Under the pieces are notes generated by a model. It ran no database searches. It was not told where the DNA came from and saw nothing but the letters and a program-made list of their open reading frames with translations. The translations under genes were made by a program, and so were the position numbers. Below are positions 1-8,051 of a stretch of DNA of 17,150 nucleotides, piece after piece (the stretch's first letter is position 1; the number at the start of each line of letters is the position of its first letter). The stretch comes from an uncultured Clostridia bacterium (lineage in GTDB: Bacteria; Bacillota; Clostridia; Lachnospirales; Anaerotignaceae). Where the stretch lies: the NCBI GenBank assembly GCA_910587195.1, contig CAJUKL010000048.1:1-17150 (forward strand). Reading direction: 5' to 3'.

Positions 1-51
1 CATTGCAATTCTACTTTTTCTTTTCCCTCATTATTTACTTAACACTCTCAA

Positions 52-97
52 AAAACCTTATTGACTTTCAATTCTTTTTGAAAATCAGTAAGGTTTT
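52..97 (-). terminator. Intrinsic terminator (probably bidirectional) downstream of the alpha-galactosidase
   Basis: Bases 52-71 pair with 78-97 as a stem of about 20 bp with one wobble and one mismatch around a 6-base loop (72-77). On the minus strand the stem ends in a run of T (complement of the A-run 50-55), so it can stop transcripts of the GH36 operon about 100 nt after its stop codon. The AAGGTTTT edge on the plus strand would let it act in the other direction as well. Confidence 0.75.
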
Positions 98-194
98 ATG
101 AATTTGAAATAATTATTATGTGGGTAATTTCAGAAAATGTTGTCATTTTGTTGCTAGTGTCTAAGCAAATTTGCTTGCAAATCGCATACTCTTT

Positions 195-2390
195 TTACTT
201 TTTTTCATTGAATTCTAACACAATTACTGGAAAATCCCCCTTTAGAGTGCTGATAGAAATACCAACATATATTAATTCTTCTCCAGTAAAGCTACGCCCA
301 GTATTTTTTTCCACATAAACTTTTTGAGAATCCACATATGGAATTTTTAAAATATAAGATAGTGCTGAAACATCATATTCTCTTATAAAATAATAAATAA
401 CAGCGTGTGTTTTTTCCTGGTTAATTATCATCCATGCACAATTATCATCAGTAAAAGGAGAACAAAGGCGATAAAATTCACCATAAAAAAGCAGTTCTCT
501 TTTCTGTTTATACTCTGATAAATGTGTTATCATTTGTTCTTTTTCCTCTGATGAGAGTTCTAATATATTTAATTCATAACCCATATTGGCAGAAGATGCA
601 ACTGCTGCACGAGTTGCAAAAGGAATATTTCGCCCTGTCTGATGATTTGGAGCAGCAGAAATATGAGCAGTAATAGCAGAATGAGGAAACACATAAGAAG
701 CACCATATTGTATTTTTTGGCGGTCTAGTGCATCTGTATTATCACTACACCAAGTTTGAGGCATATAAAAACTCATACCTGCATCAAATCGCCCACCTCC
801 ACTAGAGCAATTTTCAAAAAGTACATCTGGAAATTGCATTGTCAACTCCTGCAATATACGATATAATCCTAGCATATATTTATGAAAAAATTCCCCTTTA
901 CTATCTTCAGACAAATATAATGAATTTGGGTCAGTCATATGTCTGTTCATATCCCATTTTATATAAGAAACAGGGTATTTTTTTATAAAATTGCTTAATG
1001 TTTCTATAATATAATCTTGAACTTGTTGTTGTGTTAAATCTAACACTAATTGATTTCTTCCTAAAAGTGGTGTATAATTGTTTTTTTGCATATGCCAATC
1101 TGTATGTGTTTCCATCAATATACTATTAGGTGAAATCATTTCTGGTTCAAACCAAATACCAAATTGTATGCCATTTTCTTCAGCACATTTTAATAATGGT
1201 GTCAATCCATTTGGAAATTTTTCAGCATTTATCGTCCAATCTCCTAAAGAACTTTTACTATTATTGCGATATCCAAACCAACCATCATCTAAAACAACCA
1301 ATTCAAATCCTAGTTTTGCTGCTTCTTGCATGACACTGAGCATTTTTTTCTCTGAAACGTCAAAATAACACATTTCCCAACTATTGAGCAGGATAGGACG
1401 TTTCTTTTTTGCCCATTGAGGAGGAAACAGACGCTCTGTATACAATTTATGAAACTCTTGTGACATACCATTTAATCCTTTATTGCTGTATATTAAAATT
1501 GCTTGTGGCGTTTGAAATGTTTCATTTGGAAGTAATTTCCAACAAAAGTCTTCTATATGTATCCCCATAGCAACACGCAAATGATTGTATTGATTTCGTT
1601 CTACAGATACATAATGATTTCCGCTATATATTAATTGAAAAGCATGCACTTCTCCACTATGTTCTGTTGTTTCTGGTGTACAGATAGCAGCAAAAGGCGG
1701 ATATTGTGGACTACTTGCTCCACGTGTACTACCTATAGAAAATATACCATGTTTGATTTCTTGTCTATTTAACTGAAATTCCTTTTGATGTGTACCATAA
1801 AAAGTAATGAACTGCTGTTTTTGATATGTTGTATCTACTAATGCACTAAATGCTCTTTCAATCCATACAGGCTGATTTCCTTGATTGCAAATTTGTGCAG
1901 AACGAATAACAACAGCACTATCTTCTACTATGGAATAATAAAGTATTAATTTTATATTGCTGATAGTATCTAAAAAGTGAATTGCTAGTGTTTTAGCTGC
2001 TTTTTGTTCCGTTTCACGAATATGAGGCAAGCCTTCTGGAATATGTAATGTGTCAGTGATTTCATAATATTGATATTTCATTCGTCCGACACGGATACCA
2101 TTTTTCTGACGTACAGATACAGAAGGCTCTCTATAATCTCCTTGATTTGGGAAAGAAAATTCTTGTGGCTCTATTTCTAAAGAAAACAAAGGATTTTGCT
2201 GATTGTATGGTGCAGCAAATGTTCTTTTTACTGGTTGAACACAGTTAGCACCATAATAATTGTGTAAATTTTTTCCCCAATAACGATGTAGTAGCACATT
2301 CTCTTTCAACTCCATAATATAACTAATTTTGCTATTTGAAATATGAAAGATTTGTTTTTCCTTATCATATAAAATACTTATTTTTTGCAT
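195..2390 (-). CDS. aga: Alpha-galactosidase, GH36 family, cytoplasmic
   Basis: The 731-aa protein has the usual length of bacterial GH36 alpha-galactosidases (melibiase type), which release terminal alpha-1,6-galactose from melibiose, raffinose and stachyose. An N-terminal beta-supersandwich (about 1-320) precedes a TIM barrel (about 330-640) and a C-terminal beta domain. Visible hallmarks are the substrate-pocket DDGWFG at 368-373, the nucleophile D480 in KWDMNR and the acid/base D550 in SDNTDA. No signal peptide is seen, so the enzyme is intracellular. The start is ATG at 2390-2388, with AAGGAGG just upstream on the minus strand (about 2397-2403). It overlaps the end of the AraC-type gene by 13 nt, so the two are an operon and probably translationally coupled. 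The gene is AT-rich like its neighbours and shows no lesion. The family call is very secure; the natural substrate is inferred. Confidence 0.95.
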   Translation of the reverse strand: MQKISILYDKEKQIFHISNSKISYIMELKENVLLHRYWGKNLHNYYGANCVQPVKRTFAAPYNQQNPLFSLEIEPQEFSFPNQGDYREPSVSVRQKNGIRVGRMKYQYYEITDTLHIPEGLPHIRETEQKAAKTLAIHFLDTISNIKLILYYSIVEDSAVVIRSAQICNQGNQPVWIERAFSALVDTTYQKQQFITFYGTHQKEFQLNRQEIKHGIFSIGSTRGASSPQYPPFAAICTPETTEHSGEVHAFQLIYSGNHYVSVERNQYNHLRVAMGIHIEDFCWKLLPNETFQTPQAILIYSNKGLNGMSQEFHKLYTERLFPPQWAKKKRPILLNSWEMCYFDVSEKKMLSVMQEAAKLGFELVVLDDGWFGYRNNSKSSLGDWTINAEKFPNGLTPLLKCAEENGIQFGIWFEPEMISPNSILMETHTDWHMQKNNYTPLLGRNQLVLDLTQQQVQDYIIETLSNFIKKYPVSYIKWDMNRHMTDPNSLYLSEDSKGEFFHKYMLGLYRILQELTMQFPDVLFENCSSGGGRFDAGMSFYMPQTWCSDNTDALDRQKIQYGASYVFPHSAITAHISAAPNHQTGRNIPFATRAAVASSANMGYELNILELSSEEKEQMITHLSEYKQKRELLFYGEFYRLCSPFTDDNCAWMIINQEKTHAVIYYFIREYDVSALSYILKIPYVDSQKVYVEKNTGRSFTGEELIYVGISISTLKGDFPVIVLEFNEKK

Positions 2391-3244
2391 GATTTTTCCT
2401 CCTTTTGTATGCGATAATAATACGGTGAAATCCCTACCATACGTCTAAAAAATTTTGAAAAAGCTAAAGGGTCTGTAAAACCGACAGAATTTGCTACAAT
2501 ATAAATAGGATACTCTGTATACAATAATAATTCACAAGCTTTTTTTGCTCTTAAATTAGATAAATATTGTTTCGGTGTTACATGATACTGCTTTTGAAAA
2601 ATATGAGACAAATAATTTGCATGAACACCTACAGATGCAGCTACATCTGCAATTTGAATATCATTATGATAGTACATTTCCATATATTGCTGTGCTTGAT
2701 ATGGTATAGAAACATCTAAATCTTCTGGGTCGTTTGCTCCTAGCTGCTCTAAAAGTGTTCCTATCATGTGATACATAATACCATTTACTTTTAAATGAGT
2801 AGAAAGCTGTTTCCCAGAAATATTTAATATAAATTCAATTTGTTTTTCATAAAACATGCTATTTTGACAATCAATAACATATTTTCTTTTATCACATTGC
2901 ATTAACGAATTTAAAAACTGATTTGACTGTATACCTAAAAAGCCAATCCAACAATATTTCCAAGGATTTTTGTCATCTGCCCAATAAGTAGAAATTTCAT
3001 TTGCAGGTACAACAAAAATCTGATTTTGATGAATGTGATAGATTGTATCACGTATTTTTAAATTTCCCTCCCCTTTTATAACAAAATGAATAAAATGATA
3101 TTCTCGTCTTTTTGGACCATAAAGCTGACCACCTTTGCATTGCTCTATACCACAATTATAAAATACAAAATCAGAAATGCTTTTTTTACTTTTATCTGTT
3201 ATCTTGTCTGTATATTCTCTCATAATTGTATTATAACATTTCAT
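2378..3244 (-). CDS. AraC-family transcriptional regulator of the alpha-galactoside/sucrose locus
   Basis: This 288-aa one-component regulator has an N-terminal cupin-like sugar-binding domain (about 30-110) and a C-terminal double helix-turn-helix AraC domain (about 185-280). The domain includes the conserved second-HTH stretch GFTDPLAFSKFFRRMVGISP at 255-274. It resembles MsmR/RafR-type activators of alpha-galactoside genes, and it sits upstream of aga and divergent from the GH32/PTS genes, so it most likely activates both. The start is ambiguous. The ATG at 3244-3242 and a second in-frame ATG at 3223-3221 (giving 281 aa) lie in the two copies of a 21-bp tandem repeat. Neither has a Shine-Dalgarno sequence, and a TATAAT lies just before each, so a leaderless or near-leaderless message is possible. 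The family assignment is secure; the effector is not visible. Confidence 0.9.
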   Translation of the reverse strand: MKCYNTIMREYTDKITDKSKKSISDFVFYNCGIEQCKGGQLYGPKRREYHFIHFVIKGEGNLKIRDTIYHIHQNQIFVVPANEISTYWADDKNPWKYCWIGFLGIQSNQFLNSLMQCDKRKYVIDCQNSMFYEKQIEFILNISGKQLSTHLKVNGIMYHMIGTLLEQLGANDPEDLDVSIPYQAQQYMEMYYHNDIQIADVAASVGVHANYLSHIFQKQYHVTPKQYLSNLRAKKACELLLYTEYPIYIVANSVGFTDPLAFSKFFRRMVGISPYYYRIQKEEKSCKK

Positions 3245-3260
3245 AATTGCATTATAACAT
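3219..3260 (-). repeat. 21-bp tandem direct repeat spanning both possible AraC start codons
   Basis: Bases 3219-3239 and 3240-3260 are two adjacent 21-bp copies that match at 19 positions. On the minus strand each copy carries TATAAT followed by ATG, and the two ATGs are in frame seven codons apart. The repeat therefore duplicates a possible -10 element together with the start codon. Confidence 0.85.
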
Positions 3261-3293
3261 AATAAAAATAGAATTTACTAAAAATATTAGAAA

Positions 3294-3322
3294 TTTCCAT
3301 ATTATCGTTTGTATTTTCCATA
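3294..3322 (+). promoter_or_regulatory. Candidate AraC-type operator: two TTTCCATA direct repeats 21 bp apart
   Basis: TTTCCATA occurs at 3294-3301 and again at 3315-3322, in the same orientation and exactly 21 bp start to start. That is the spacing of paired half-sites bound by AraC-family dimers on one face of the helix. The downstream copy abuts the weak -35 region of the putative GH32 promoter, the position used by class II activators. Binding by the neighbouring regulator is inferred. Confidence 0.55.
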
Positions 3323-3350
3323 GCTGTTTTTATATTGTAGATGGTACAAT
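3322..3350 (+). promoter_or_regulatory. Probable activator-dependent promoter of the GH32-PTS operon
   Basis: A good -10 hexamer TACAAT lies at 3345-3350, and the hexamer 17 bp upstream (AGCTGT, 3322-3327) is a poor -35. A good -10 with a weak -35 touching the operator repeat is typical of AraC-activated promoters. The predicted start of transcription near 3357 leaves a leader of about 50 nt. Confidence 0.45.
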
Positions 3351-3408
3351 ACAGTTGAAAATAAGGATTTATAAATCATTGATATAGAAAGGATGTATCA
3401 AAAACAGT

Positions 3409-4755
3409 ATGGATAATTTGTATAAAATGACATATCATATTGAACCAAGTCGAGGGCTTATTAACGACCCGAATGGTTTTATACAATACAAAGGAATATA
3501 TTATTTTTTTCATCAATGGAATCGTTTTGGCTTAGACCACTCTTACAAAGAATGGGGACTATTTACTTCTAAAGATATGATTCATTGGCAAAGTCAAGGA
3601 AGTGCTATATTGCCAGATAGAGAAGAAGATAAAAATGGTGTCCATTCTGGGAGTAGCATTGAATATGATGGCAAACTATATTTATTTTATACGGGTAGTA
3701 ATAAAAACAATGGGATTAGGAAAAGCCGTCAATGTATTGCAATTTCTGAAAATGGGCAAACATTTATCAAGCAAAAAGAAGTCATTGATACACCAAACGG
3801 CTTTACAGAACACCATAGAGACCCTAAAGTGTGGCGTGGGCAAAAAAATTGGTTTATGCTAGTTGGTGCACAAAAATCCGATTTAACTGGAGCAGTAGCA
3901 TTATATTCTTCTAACGATTTACTTCATTGGAAATATGAGCGTATTTTATATGACAATGATTTAGACCAAGTGTGTGAATGTCCTGATTTATTTCAATTAG
4001 GAGATAAAGACATTCTAATTTGTTGTCCTCAAAAGAGAATGTTTGTTCAAAATATTCAGGGGCAACAGGAAAAAGTAGACAGTTACGCTTGTTATATTGC
4101 AGGAAATTTTGATGAAAATACAATGTCATTTACTCCAAGTCAATGCAGGAAATATTTTGATTATGGATTTGATTTTTATTCTCCCCAAACATTTTTAGAC
4201 AAGAAAGGCAGGAGAATTATGGCAGGCTGGATGTCAAGAATGGACGAAAAACAAGAAGCACTTTGTCCTACTAGAGAATTTGGCTATATACATTGTTTAA
4301 CACTTCCTCGTGTTTTAACATGGGAAAACAATATGTTGTATCAAAGACCAATAGAAGAAGTGTTTCAACTGCGACATCATGCACAAAGCTATACTTCAAA
4401 ACAGGGAAAATTTGAGGCAGAAACGGGACATTTTGAGTTACATTTGATACAAAATAAAAGTCATTCTTTTACATTATATTTACGTAACCGCACTATTTGT
4501 ATTACATATCATGCAGAAACCCAAATACTGGAGGTGAGTAGAAAAAATTGGGTAAACGGCGAACTGCAAACAAAACAGCTCCTGTTATCTGAACTTTTAG
4601 AATTACAAATTTTTAGTGACAATTCTTCAGCAGAAATATTTGTAAATAATGGAGCTGCTGTATTTTCCATGCGATATTTTACCGACAGCAAAAATAGGGA
4701 AATAGAATATGCTGGCTTGGAAAAAGGAGAAAAATTAGAGTATTTCACATTATAA
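3409..4755 (+). CDS. scrB: Sucrose-6-phosphate hydrolase / beta-fructofuranosidase (GH32)
   Basis: The 448-aa cytosolic enzyme cleaves sucrose-6-phosphate delivered by the PTS into glucose-6-phosphate and fructose. The five-bladed propeller holds all three GH32 acids: nucleophile D20 in NDPNG (19-23), transition-state D138 in RDP (137-139) and acid/base E190 in ECPDL. A C-terminal beta-sandwich follows from about residue 310. It is slightly shorter than many SacA/ScrB proteins (around 480-490 aa), mainly for lack of an N-terminal extension. ATG 3409 is the only workable start because TAG at 3385 closes the frame upstream. Its Shine-Dalgarno (AAAGGA, 3388-3393) is unusually far, about 15 nt. 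A 7-codon ORF (3393-3416) overlaps the start. The PTS gene follows after 20 nt, so the two form an operon. Action on unphosphorylated sucrose or fructans cannot be excluded. Confidence 0.93.
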   Translation: MDNLYKMTYHIEPSRGLINDPNGFIQYKGIYYFFHQWNRFGLDHSYKEWGLFTSKDMIHWQSQGSAILPDREEDKNGVHSGSSIEYDGKLYLFYTGSNKNNGIRKSRQCIAISENGQTFIKQKEVIDTPNGFTEHHRDPKVWRGQKNWFMLVGAQKSDLTGAVALYSSNDLLHWKYERILYDNDLDQVCECPDLFQLGDKDILICCPQKRMFVQNIQGQQEKVDSYACYIAGNFDENTMSFTPSQCRKYFDYGFDFYSPQTFLDKKGRRIMAGWMSRMDEKQEALCPTREFGYIHCLTLPRVLTWENNMLYQRPIEEVFQLRHHAQSYTSKQGKFEAETGHFELHLIQNKSHSFTLYLRNRTICITYHAETQILEVSRKNWVNGELQTKQLLLSELLELQIFSDNSSAEIFVNNGAAVFSMRYFTDSKNREIEYAGLEKGEKLEYFTL

Positions 4756-4775
4756 AAAAGAGAGGGAGAGAGACT

Positions 4776-6677
4776 ATGGAAAACAGAGAAATAGCAGAAA
4801 AAGTCATTGAATTAGTAGGCGGCAAAGAAAATATTCAATCTGTTGCCCATTGTGCTACAAGATTACGTATTATTACAGCCGACAAAGAAAAAATCAATAT
4901 GAAAGCAGTTGAAAATCTTGATAAAGTCAAAGGTAGCTTTTTCAATTCTGGACAGTATCAAATTATATTTGGTACTGGATTAGTAAACAAAATTTATGAT
5001 GAAGTACAGTCTATATTAGGAACTAGTGTAACAGCAAATGCCACGCCTATAAAAAAAGAAGGAACAACATTTCAAAGAGCTGTCAGAACATTTGGTGATG
5101 TATTTGTTCCAATTATTCCTGTATTGGTAGCAACTGGTTTATTTATGGGTTTGAGAGGACTTTTAACACAAGAGGCATTTTTATCAATATTTGGTATGTC
5201 ATCAGATAGTCTTCCAGACAATTTTATTCTTTTTACACAAGTGTTAACAGATACAGCATTTGCATTTTTGCCGGCATTAGTGTGTTGGTCAACATTCCGT
5301 ATATTTGGCGGAAATCCGGTGATTGGTATTGTAATCGGTTTGATGTTGGTAAGCCCTTCTTTACCAAATGCTTATGAAGTTGGACAACAAACAGCATCAC
5401 CATTATACTTTTTTGGATTTATACCAGTTGTAGGCTATCAAGGTTCTGTGTTACCTGCATTTATTACTGGTATAGTAGGAAGTAAAATTGAAAAATTTTT
5501 AAAAAAGAAAATTCCAGATGCGATTGATTTAATTGTTACACCATTTTTAATATTATTATCTAGTAGTTTGTTAGCACTTTTTGTAATTGGACCTATATTC
5601 CATCAGGTTGAATTAATTGTATTAGCTGTTGTAGAAAAATTACTTGTGTTGCCTTTGGGAATTGGTGGCTTAATCTATGGCTGTTTCGGACAATTATTAG
5701 GTATATTCGGTATTCATCATATTTTAAACTTTCTCGAAATCAGTATGCTTTCTCAAACAGGTTGGAATATGTTAAATCCTATTGGTACTTGTGGTAATAT
5801 GGCACAAGCAGGTGCAGTATTAGCAATAGCAATCAAAGCAAAAAATACAAAAATGAAACAAATTGCTTATCCTTCTGCACTTTCTGCAACATTAGGTATT
5901 ACAGAACCTGCTGTATTTGGTGTTACATTACGATTAGGAAAACCTTTTATTATGTCTATGATTGCTGGTGGTGTTGGTGGATTTTTAGCATCCATACTTG
6001 GTTTAAAAGCAACTGGTATGGCTTTGACAGGTATTCCAGGAACATTGCTATATTTAAATAATCAACTGCCTATCTATTTGTTTGTCAATGTTGTAGCTAT
6101 GGCTGTGGCATTTGCTTTAACCTATACTATAGGCTATAAAGAAGTACCTGAAGAAGCAGAGCAAACAACTACACCAATACAGACAACTATAGAATCTGTT
6201 TCTACTTTAGAAAATTCAGAAGAAGTTGTGTTGTGTGCTGCACTTTCCGGAAAAGTAATACCCTTAGAAGAAGTAGAAGATGAAGTATTTAATAAAGGTA
6301 TATTGGGACAGGGCGTTGCAATTATGCCAAAAGAAGGAAAGGTTTTTGCACCTTGTGACGGTGTTATTAGTACCATTCCAAGTACAAAACACGCAATAGG
6401 TATTGCTGGTGCTGCTGATAGTGAAATTTTAATTCATGTGGGTATGGATACTGTAAAACTTGAAGGAAAATATTTTAATTGTAAAGTAAAAACAGGTGAT
6501 ACTATCAAAAAAGGTGATATCCTTTTAGAATTTGATATGAATGCAATACAATCTGCTGGCTATACTCTTGTAACACCTATGGTCATTTGTAACTCAGACG
6601 ATTATAATATTGATATCATTGCTAGTGGAGAAATTCAAACAGGTGTAGAATTAATTCGTTTTAAAAAAAATAAATAG
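4776..6677 (+). CDS. scrA: PTS sucrose-type EIIBCA permease
   Basis: The 633-aa membrane protein imports and phosphorylates its sugar using phosphate from HPr. The domain order is IIB, IIC, IIA. IIB (about 1-85) has its phospho-cysteine C26 in AHCATRLR. IIC (about 105-455) has around ten hydrophobic segments and the GITEPA loop of the glucose/sucrose superfamily. The Crr-like IIA (about 485-633) has phospho-histidine H554 in ILIHVG and a second conserved His in TKHAIG. All phosphotransfer residues are present, so no separate IIA is needed. The start ATG 4776 follows a GAGAGGGAGAG ribosome site. The gene is 20 nt behind GH32, and a terminator closes the operon at 6701-6737. The sucrose call rests on the IIB/IIC type and the GH32 neighbour; trehalose or a galactosylated sucrose (raffinose-type) substrate is possible given the divergent alpha-galactosidase. 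Confidence 0.9.
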   Translation: MENREIAEKVIELVGGKENIQSVAHCATRLRIITADKEKINMKAVENLDKVKGSFFNSGQYQIIFGTGLVNKIYDEVQSILGTSVTANATPIKKEGTTFQRAVRTFGDVFVPIIPVLVATGLFMGLRGLLTQEAFLSIFGMSSDSLPDNFILFTQVLTDTAFAFLPALVCWSTFRIFGGNPVIGIVIGLMLVSPSLPNAYEVGQQTASPLYFFGFIPVVGYQGSVLPAFITGIVGSKIEKFLKKKIPDAIDLIVTPFLILLSSSLLALFVIGPIFHQVELIVLAVVEKLLVLPLGIGGLIYGCFGQLLGIFGIHHILNFLEISMLSQTGWNMLNPIGTCGNMAQAGAVLAIAIKAKNTKMKQIAYPSALSATLGITEPAVFGVTLRLGKPFIMSMIAGGVGGFLASILGLKATGMALTGIPGTLLYLNNQLPIYLFVNVVAMAVAFALTYTIGYKEVPEEAEQTTTPIQTTIESVSTLENSEEVVLCAALSGKVIPLEEVEDEVFNKGILGQGVAIMPKEGKVFAPCDGVISTIPSTKHAIGIAGAADSEILIHVGMDTVKLEGKYFNCKVKTGDTIKKGDILLEFDMNAIQSAGYTLVTPMVICNSDDYNIDIIASGEIQTGVELIRFKKNK

Positions 6678-6700
6678 AAATTATTATTAATAAAAACGGT

Positions 6701-6737
6701 AAAAACGGCAAAATATATTTTTTGTCGTTTTTATTTT
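6701..6737 (+). terminator. Rho-independent terminator of the sucrose operon
   Basis: AAAAACGGCAAAA (6701-6713) pairs with TTTTGTCGTTTTT (6720-6732) through a 13-bp stem with one wobble and a 6-base loop, followed by ATTTTT. It starts 24 nt after the EIIBCA stop codon. The symmetrical A/T flanks could also let it act on minus-strand transcripts. Confidence 0.8.
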
Positions 6738-7230
6738 TAATACTAAAGATTTTATCATTTTTTATATGAGAAAATATATAACTTAAAATTTTTTTAGTTG
6801 CTCTATTTACATGAAAATAATTTTATTTTTAATAGTAAAATTTATATATAATATAACGAAAATAACATTCCAAAAAAAGGAAAGCCATGCTGAAGGCGTT
6901 TTACAAATTTTAAAAAAATTTGCACCAGGGGTTTGGAGGAACACCAACAAGCAAGGAAAGAGATATCCTTTTCCCGTGCTTGTAGTTGATGCAGAATCAT
7001 ATTTATATACAATTTTTTGTTATTTCTAATTATTTCCAATTTATATAAATATCTTTGAAATATACATAAAAAAATAACATTATGAAAGAAGCACAAAATA
7101 ATAATTATAGAAAATATTTTATTGAAAAATTATGATAGTACATTTATGATTATATTAAAAAAGAGAAAATCTAACTTTACATATTAGAATAAATTTTATT
7201 TTAATATATTAGTGAAATGGGAGGTTTATT
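6738..7230. other. Gene-free region with a hairpin-rich higher-G+C island (about 6880-6997)
   Basis: No convincing gene lies here; a 72-codon open frame on the plus strand (6811-7029) lacks a ribosome site and family-like features. Most of the stretch is extremely AT-rich, but about 6880-6997 is clearly richer in G+C and holds four consecutive small hairpins: GCC/GGC (6884-6886 with 6895-6897), CAAATTT/AAATTTG (6904-6910 with 6916-6922), TTGG/CCAA (6933-6936 with 6944-6947) and a two-part stem (6949-6959 with 6970-6981). It could be a small structured RNA, a dispersed intergenic repeat or a relic of a lost gene. The final ~110 bases hold the promoter and ribosome site of the RpiR-type gene. 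Confidence 0.5.
7122..7150 (+). promoter_or_regulatory. Sigma-A-type promoter of the RpiR-family gene
   Basis: TTGAAA at 7122-7127 and TATGAT at 7145-7150 are separated by exactly 17 bp, so each hexamer misses the consensus by one base. Transcription would start near 7157, leaving a leader of about 74 nt to the ATG at 7231. Confidence 0.6.
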
Positions 7231-7995
7231 ATGATTGACAGTAAATTAAATGATATACTTAATTCTTATGACTGTAATGATTCAGCGTATGTTATTAGTG
7301 ATTACATAAAAAAAAACATGAAAAAAATTCCTAATATGTCTATTGGAGAAGTTTCTCAAGCTTGTTTTGTATCAAAAGGGCAAATTTCTAAATTTGTAAA
7401 AAAATTAGGTTATGAAAGTTATTCGGATTTTAAAGATGCTTGTATTGATTATTTAGAAGCACAAATACAAAAAAAACAAATTTTTATTACAGAATTTGAT
7501 TTGAAAGAAAATGTTACAAAATTTACTTTTGAATATACCAAAATGTTGCAATGGATAAAAAAAGAAATAGATTATGCTATTTTGAATCAACTGATAAAAA
7601 GCATTTCTAAACATAATGAAGTTTATCTTTTTGCACAAGGAGAAGCACGATCTATTTGTCAAATTTTGCAGATAGAGTTAGGAAATCTTGCTATTCCTAT
7701 AGGAATTAATAATACTGATTTTTCCAGACAATTTTGTTATAACAAAAATATTATGATACTTATTATCAGTATTAATGGAAGAAGTTTTGAATTTAATAAA
7801 AGTGTAATTAAGAAAATTTTAAATATGCCAAATGATACATGGCTTATTACTTGCAATAAGAGCATTGAATTTTCTAAAAATAAATTAATTGTTCCTACAT
7901 TAAATACAACTTTTAATGAATTTGCAATACGATTTGTAATAGATATAATTATTGCTGAGCTTAGAAGATACCAAACTGAAAAAATTGAAAAATAA
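7231..7995 (+). CDS. RpiR/MurR-family transcriptional regulator
   Basis: This 254-aa protein has an N-terminal RpiR-type helix-turn-helix (about 1-75, with SIGEVSQACFVSKGQISKFV at 37-56) and a C-terminal SIS phosphosugar-binding domain (about 110-235). Such regulators sense a sugar phosphate and control the adjacent catabolic genes. The next genes are a 6-phospho-beta-glucosidase and a PTS permease, so a phosphorylated beta-glucoside or glucose-6-phosphate is the likely signal. The SIS domain is divergent: the usual Ser/Thr-rich phosphate loop is hard to recognise around ISINGRSFEF. ATG 7231 follows GGGAGG at 7219-7224. Very high AT and Lys/Asn/Ile content match the host half of the window. 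Family membership is secure; whether it represses or activates is unknown. Confidence 0.88.
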   Translation: MIDSKLNDILNSYDCNDSAYVISDYIKKNMKKIPNMSIGEVSQACFVSKGQISKFVKKLGYESYSDFKDACIDYLEAQIQKKQIFITEFDLKENVTKFTFEYTKMLQWIKKEIDYAILNQLIKSISKHNEVYLFAQGEARSICQILQIELGNLAIPIGINNTDFSRQFCYNKNIMILIISINGRSFEFNKSVIKKILNMPNDTWLITCNKSIEFSKNKLIVPTLNTTFNEFAIRFVIDIIIAELRRYQTEKIEK

Positions 7996-8009
7996 TAAAA
8001 AATATAAGT

Positions 8010-8028
8010 AGTTTCTAAAATGGAAACT
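8010..8028. promoter_or_regulatory. Inverted repeat, candidate RpiR operator
   Basis: AGTTTC at 8010-8015 and GAAACT at 8023-8028 form a perfect 6-bp inverted repeat with a 7-bp spacer, 15 bp after the regulator's stop codon and just upstream of the GH1 promoter. No T-run of terminator quality follows, so a protein-binding site is more likely than a terminator. The link to the RpiR protein is inferred from position. Confidence 0.45.
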
Positions 8029-8051
8029 TTCTCATATTAATTATTTAAAAA

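Noticed and set aside
6811..7029. 72-codon open frame on the plus strand between the two sugar modules
   Set aside because: No ribosome site, a start in extremely AT-rich DNA, composition that changes midway through the frame and no recognisable domain; better explained by the hairpin island.
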